This document shows, piece after piece, positions 59,001-64,000 of a DNA stretch of 64,000 nt; the stretch's first letter is position 1, and every line of letters starts with the position of its first letter. Source of the stretch: Clitoria ternatea (lineage: Eukaryota > Streptophyta > Magnoliopsida > Fabales > Fabaceae); contig CM075673.1 in the NCBI GenBank assembly GCA_037962975.1, positions 154,276,667 to 154,340,666 on the forward strand. Reading direction: 5' to 3'. The translations under genes were made by a program, and so were the position numbers. The notes below the pieces were generated by a model. It saw only the letters and a program-made list of their open reading frames with translations. It had not been told where the DNA came from and ran no database searches.

Positions 59001-61359
59001 TGTAACGTCCTAAGTTATTTTTACATTTATTTTTATTCAAACTATTACATTTTACAATAAAATTTTCCTTTTCTTGAAAATTAATTGATATTTAGGGAAA
59101 AACAATTTAATTGAACACAGCGGATGGGAGAAAGGGAAATCAGGGCGTCTCACTTGAGCGAGGCCCCTACTCGTCTAAGCGAGATTCCGGACTCTCACTT
59201 AGACGAGGTGCTATTCGTTGAACGAACACCTTTCTCACATCGGATTAAACGAACGTGCAACCGGACTCCCAAAACTTCGCTCTAACAAATGGTTTTGCGA
59301 ACTCAAAGAATTACCATAAAAGCATATGCAAATAACAGTAATAGATTTTTGAAATATATTTTCATTCGATCCGGTCTTACTTAAACATAACTAATAATTT
59401 ATAATACAAAGTTTTGTACACACATAAGACTACAAAGAGTCACTCAATTTCATTTGGACCCTGGCACCGTTCTCCCCCTTGGCGCAGCTCCACGGCTTCT
59501 TCCCCCTCCCTGCCTCTGGTTACTAAAAAAAATGTGCAAGGGTGAGTGTTTGGCATAATAATTAATTTAGAACGGATCTTAACAAATACACATGCATATC
59601 TATACATACACATCAAGCATTACCCCTAAATAAACATACTGAAACACAGAGTATTTCATGCAGTCACCGTATTAAACCAACTACACAATTCTATCCATTT
59701 ACTCACATTCATCGCATTCATTACATACATCACATTCATTACATACATCATGATCACAACTGACTCTCATATAATCTGACTCCTAGTATCCGGATACTAA
59801 AGGATTGGCCTTCAGCTGGGGGTCCTACTTGACACCCCGTGAACCCTGCTTGGTTCACTGAGTCCTGCTTGACTCTCCACCTCGACCACTGGGTCCTACT
59901 TGACCACTAGGTAGCTCAACTGGGCACAAAAACCACGGGAGCCAGAAATGAGGGGCTATCATATACCGTCGGCCATCCCATACCACGTAATCATTCAACA
60001 ATTTACCTTTCTCACAATAATATCAATTTCTCATCAATCGGGTAGCCTGCTTGCTAACCCAACGTCATATAACACTGATCATTTCTCATTAGATATCAAT
60101 TTTCTCATCCCTCGGGTAGCCTGCTTGCTAACCCGGAGTCGCATAACACTGATTACGTCAATATTAAATATTTCAAGATCATGCATGATAACTCAACCAC
60201 ACACCCAATTCTCAACTCATCAATGTACACTATCACACATACACAAGTATAAACACACAATTACGTTTAACAACATTTTCCCCTTAGTCTGTTTACGTTA
60301 CCTTAAAGATCTGAATAAGAAGTAAGTCCTATTCTAATTAATTATAACCCGAACACCCCCCTTACACTGATTCCACGCTTCGATGATCTGTTCTTTGTGT
60401 TGATTCTTTCCTCCGAGCACTGGTTTCGCAGTCTCAACTCCTTCACTCAGTCTTCCCTGCTTAGCCTACTACCTACGGATCATGAATTACAGCTTCATCA
60501 CTTCAACGTCCTTAGTTCATGGACAACATTTGGGTTCACACTCACAGAGGAGTGGAGAACAGCCACGAATATAGCCATGCATGGCCCTTAACAGCTAAAG
60601 AATAAAAGAAATAAGGGAATCATAATTGGAACGGATCAGTAGACTCACCTTGAAGTCTCGATCACAGGAATGGGGTTAAATTGAAGTTCAGACACAAATG
60701 GAGTCTTACTCCAGTGCATGCAGATCAGCGTTAAGAGAGAAGAGAAAAACGGAAGAGAAGGAACAAACTGATGGCAAAGGTAACTTGTGAATAATCCAGA
60801 GGGAAGGAAGAGAATCTCCATATACATATAACTCATGGGCAAGATCATCTTTTCCTTTATTTTATTTGTCTTCTTACTAAATTTAATCAGTTTCACCATT
60901 TTAAAATATTGCATGGTTATCAAATCAATTACACGTGTTTATCCCTTCAACGTCCAAGTGGTCATAATCCTCTAATAATTCGCAAGAGTATAGGCCCGAT
61001 ATAAATATCGGCCCCGTCGTCCTAACTTAATGTTCATACCTCGGAAATCCGAGCTACAACTTGAGAGGTCGGATACTTTATCCGTGCTCACCTCTTAATT
61101 ACTTGTATCCGTTGTCTCCATCATTATGAGGTTAATCCGGGCTAGGACACCGTGTGAGGCGCTCTCCTCACAACGGTTGGACCAGACCGCCTAGCCCTGC
61201 CCGCTCTTCCTTACTCATCCGATCTTAAGCTCTGCCTGTCCGCGCTTCTGAGACCGATCTCGACACCGGCTCATACAGAATAAATACCAAATAGAATTTC
61301 TAAACATTCACTAACATTTCCCATTTCATAATTTTTATTAAAACATCAGGGATGTTACA
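59001..61359 (-). repeat. Gyp3 5' LTR (2359 bp)
   Basis: Nearly identical to 53146-55505. Nearly all differences noticed are transitions, for example at the GCTTGAGCGA site near 59155, which reads ACTTGAGCGA here. Confidence 0.93.
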
Positions 61360-61364
61360 GTTAC

Positions 61365-62777
61365 GCCTTGGCCGGCTCTTGATAATACTCTATGATATGT
61401 ATGAATGATTAGTGGTTTAGGATAATGGGTAGCTTCACTTGTAAGCTTGGAATCTGAATGTGTATATGAATATAAGTATATATTATGATAAATGAAATGA
61501 TATATGAGTTTGAATTTATAGAAATGAAATGATGCATATGCATAAAGTGAAAAATTAGGAACTGGAAGAGTGAAATTGTGATCCGATGAGTTTTTGAACA
61601 GTCGGAAGGGATCGATAGATTCCCTATATCATTTATGGATTGTTTAAATAGGCTTTTGGTATGTTTGAATGGAATTAAGAGGATTTGGTGCATATAATTG
61701 GCACATTTTGACCATAATGTATTTTTATGCATAAGTTGGTCATATGTCCGAATTTTGACGAACGGACATCGCCATTAGTCTCGGAATGGGGAAAATATAG
61801 TGCCCATGAAGTTTCGTATCAATCGGACTTGAAACGGGTAAATTACGTAAGTCAGAAGTTGGCCTAGAATATTTGAAATGCCAATTCGTATGGAATTCTG
61901 AGTTTTCTAGGTCTGTGCTGCAAAACTCGCTCAAGCGAGTTAAGGCAGTTGGCATACTGGCCCATTTTCGCTCAAGCAAATTTGGTTCGCTCAAGCGAGA
62001 ATGGGGTTTCGCTCAAGCGAAACTCTTATGTATCAGTGTTGTGGCCTCTGGCCCAATTTCGCTTAAGCGAGATTGATACTCGCTCAAGCAAAATTGTATG
62101 AGCATCAAAGGGGTGACACTGGACGAATTTCGCTCAGGCGAGCCTATCTCGCCCAAGCGAAATGGATGTGAAATGGTTCTGGAAGGAATTCGCCCAGGCG
62201 AAGTAGGGGGCTGATGTATGTGGTAATTTCGCTCAAGCGAGCTTGCTTTGCTCAAGCGAAATTGAAGATTTCGCTCAAGCGAATGTGTTTCGCTTAAGCG
62301 AGATAGAGGGTCTGATGCTGATGTGGATTCGCCCAGGCGAGCCAAGCATTGCCCAAGCGAATTAGGTCAAACTTGCTCAAGCGACTGACATTTCGCTCAA
62401 GCGAGATTTGCCCAGAATGTAGTTTTCTTCATTTTCTTTATTTTTTTAATATGGTTTTATTATTTTTATTATAAAATCATATTTTCTTTTATTTAATAAT
62501 TTAAAATACGCTTTCCGCTGATCCTTGTGATAATCTCTATTTTGATTATCCAAGATGCAATTTAATTTAATTTTTTATACCTTCTCATATCGCCATATAT
62601 GGGAAAGGTCTATTTAAATGGTCCAGGGGTATTTGTTAAATATTTATTTCACGGTTTTTTCTATAATTTATTTGATTTAATAAACCGTGAAAAATTTACC
62701 CCCAATTTTATTATTCTAATTAATCAATTTTGATAATCATATTTTAAAATAATTATATTGAGGGTTAGAATGTTTTA
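61365..62777 (+). mobile_element. Solo2: solo gypsy LTR, second part
   Basis: Starts GCCTTGGCCGGCTC, matching Solo1 in reverse. It is much longer than the corresponding Solo1 part, mainly through a near-palindrome array (61920-62410). The right end is placed at GAATGTTTTA (62777), a decayed TGTTACA terminus, because tggta follows (62778-62782) and matches 51808-51812. This end is an inference. Confidence 0.55.
61920..62410. repeat. Dense near-palindrome array, about 17 copies
   Basis: About 17 copies of TCGCTCAAGCGA and variants (TCGCTTAAGCGA, TCGCCCAGGCGA, TCGCCCAAGCGA) at irregular intervals of about 14-60 bases. Variation is mostly at the central bases and in CG steps, while the AGCGA/TCGCT arms are kept. 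Confidence 0.9.
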
Positions 62778-62782
62778 TGGTA

Positions 62783-63315
62783 AAAGTTAAAACCTAAGGT
62801 GTAACTTTTGGAGGGGGATAATAGAAAGCGCAATCTTAAGTTTTCTCTGGTTTATAATATATTCACATGGAACAATAGTATAACTTTAGCATTCATTATT
62901 ATATCTAATGCATGGTTAATGCAACCACAATGTCCCACTCCCAGCCAAGGGGGCCGTTATTAATCCTTTCATAAAAGAATCTGCTTTCAAATTTAAATAA
63001 ATGTATAATCCCTTCTTTTTTTCCCTATATTTTAAGGTTGTTTATTATATTAATATGTGATTTCTTTTTTATAATTAATAACACTTTCTTAATTCATATT
63101 TTTTATTTAAACAACAGATAAAAATAATTTTAGTAAATGAACATTTAATTTTATTTTGAAACCATAAACGGATATATATTTAAAAACAAATTCAATATCC
63201 TAAAAAGACTAAAAAAATAAAGAAAGTAGTTCCATTAAATTTAAATGACAAAAACTTTATCATTTAATTGTTTTAAATAGGTTGTAAAAAAAAATTTGTG
63301 TAACTACATTTTCAT
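62783..63315. other. AT-rich intergenic DNA, nothing recognised
   Basis: No ORF or repeat with a clear identity. Confidence 0.5.
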
Positions 63316-63760
63316 TAGAGATGGCAAAACAGGCTGGCCCGCCTCGCCAAAGCCCGTCAAAAAGTGGGCCGGGAAACGGGCCAAAATTTAGGACCCGAAG
63401 GGTTGACGGGCCGGCCCGCCGAAGTTAAAATTATAAATTTTTTATAAAGAATTGTCAAATTAAGATAAAAAATTAGAAAAATAATTTTAAAAAATAAAGA
63501 TATTATTAAAAAATTGTATAAATAGTAAGAAATGTTACTTTTTTTTAATTTTAGAAAATGAAAGTATATATTTTAATAAAATAAAGTATAAATTAGTAAT
63601 ATTTATACTTTTTTTTCTTTTGACGGGTTGGCCTAGCCAAGGTTTTGGCCCGCCAAAGCGGGCCGTGGCGAGAGGCGGGCTAAAAATTCTTGTCTGTCCT
63701 GCCAAATTTGACGGGCTTGGCGGGTCAGCCCGTCAAGCTTAACCCATTTTGCCATCCCTA
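63316..63760. mobile_element. hAT-type MITE, 445 bp, GC-rich ends
   Basis: The left end TAGAGATGGCAAAACAGG and the reversed right end TAGGGATGGCAAAATGGG form terminal inverted repeats. Flanks attttcat (63308-63315) and attttcgt (63761-63768) are an 8-bp TSD with one change. Subterminal GGCCCGCC and GCGGGCC words are abundant around an AT-rich centre. No transposase. Confidence 0.85.
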
Positions 63761-63768
63761 ATTTTCGT

Positions 63769-64000
63769 ACATTAACTTTTAGTTTTGGTTTGGGATATGA
63801 ATAAAAACACCATTATGATATTTATAATAACTCACTCATTTTACTCTATCAATTATACAAGAACTTAACTTTGCTTATTTATCATGGATTTTCCATCTAA
63901 ATCCTTCAATGGTAGTCCAAGTATGCACATAGTCTCTGATAGTTAAATAACCAAACTACAATTTTTGTCAAAGAGAGAACAATAGAATATAGTATAACAT
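63769..64000. other. AT-rich sequence to the window end, nothing recognised
   Basis: No gene or repeat identified. Confidence 0.5.

Larger units (their letters stand above)
53146..61359 (-). mobile_element. Gyp3: non-autonomous Ty3/gypsy element with near-identical LTRs
   Basis: Both LTRs begin TGTAACGTCC and end AGGGATGTTACA. A perfect TSD, gttac, flanks the element (53141-53145, 61360-61364). LTRs are 53146-55505 (2360 bp) and 59001-61359 (2359 bp), differing by about 13 substitutions and one indel by eye. The 3.5-kb interior keeps PBS, a gag start, part of RNase H, part of integrase with a chromodomain-like tail, and the polypurine tract. It lacks protease, RT and the integrase N-terminus, and holds 1.6 kb of unknown sequence. 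It would need proteins from a related element to move. Confidence 0.93.

Noticed and set aside
61920..62410. Regular-looking short repeats suggestive of a CRISPR array
   Set aside because: The repeat is only about 12 bp, spacing is irregular, units vary and the context is a plant LTR; no cas genes.

Overview
The window is nuclear DNA of a flowering plant, probably a eudicot and perhaps a legume (the legume guess is overall impression only). It is AT-rich and packed with LTR retrotransposons primed by initiator tRNA-Met. It holds one convincing intact host gene, a three-exon GroES-type co-chaperonin (CPN10) at 36094-38010 on the minus strand. No bacterial-type operons, rRNA, tRNA or CRISPR were found.

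Region 1 (1-28.7 kb) is a nest of retrotransposons whose joints can be read from target-site duplications (TSDs). The oldest layer is a Ty1/copia element on the plus strand (pol relic 1-1989, 3' end resuming at 28314). A solo gypsy LTR (Solo1, 1990-28313, TSD attgg) split it. Gyp1 (2433-26255, TSD atatg), a Ty3/gypsy chromovirus of Tekay/Del type on the minus strand, split Solo1. Gyp2 (10472-23380, TSD aagtg/aaatg), same clade, with 4.0-4.1 kb LTRs, then landed in the 5' LTR of Gyp1. A further 1.13-kb piece (23553-24686) landed in the same LTR. Both gypsy elements keep recognisable gag, protease, reverse transcriptase, RNase H, integrase and a chromodomain-like tail, but are broken by stops and frameshifts.

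Region 2 (28.7-38.2 kb) holds a complete but decayed Ty1/copia element on the minus strand (CopB, 29891-34821, TSD ttttc) with a tandemly duplicated 3' LTR and a small internal inversion. An AT-rich spacer follows, then CPN10 with a TATA box and a heat-shock element upstream.

Region 3 (38.2-51.8 kb) is AT-rich intergenic DNA with small DNA transposons: a hAT-type MITE with a perfect 8-bp TSD, a Mutator-like fold-back element with a perfect 9-bp TSD, and several copies of one Tourist-like (TTA-flanked) MITE family, one of them in a CPN10 intron. It also holds an inverted pair of LTR-like sequences and a decayed gypsy gag.

Region 4 (51.8-64 kb) is a second solo LTR (Solo2, about 51813-62777) split by Gyp3 (53146-61359, TSD gttac). 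Gyp3 has almost identical LTRs but a deleted and partly replaced interior, so it looks like a recently mobilised non-autonomous element. A dense array of a GCTCAAGCGA-type near-palindrome lies in Solo2. Another hAT-type MITE (63316-63760) lies near the end.

The most unusual shared property is in the LTRs. Several families carry clusters of two short motifs (TCGCTCAAGCGA-like near-palindromes and CCGAGTGAAA-like words) and conserved perfect hairpins. Gyp2 LTRs also carry a six-unit tandem array with alternating 182/185-bp spacing.
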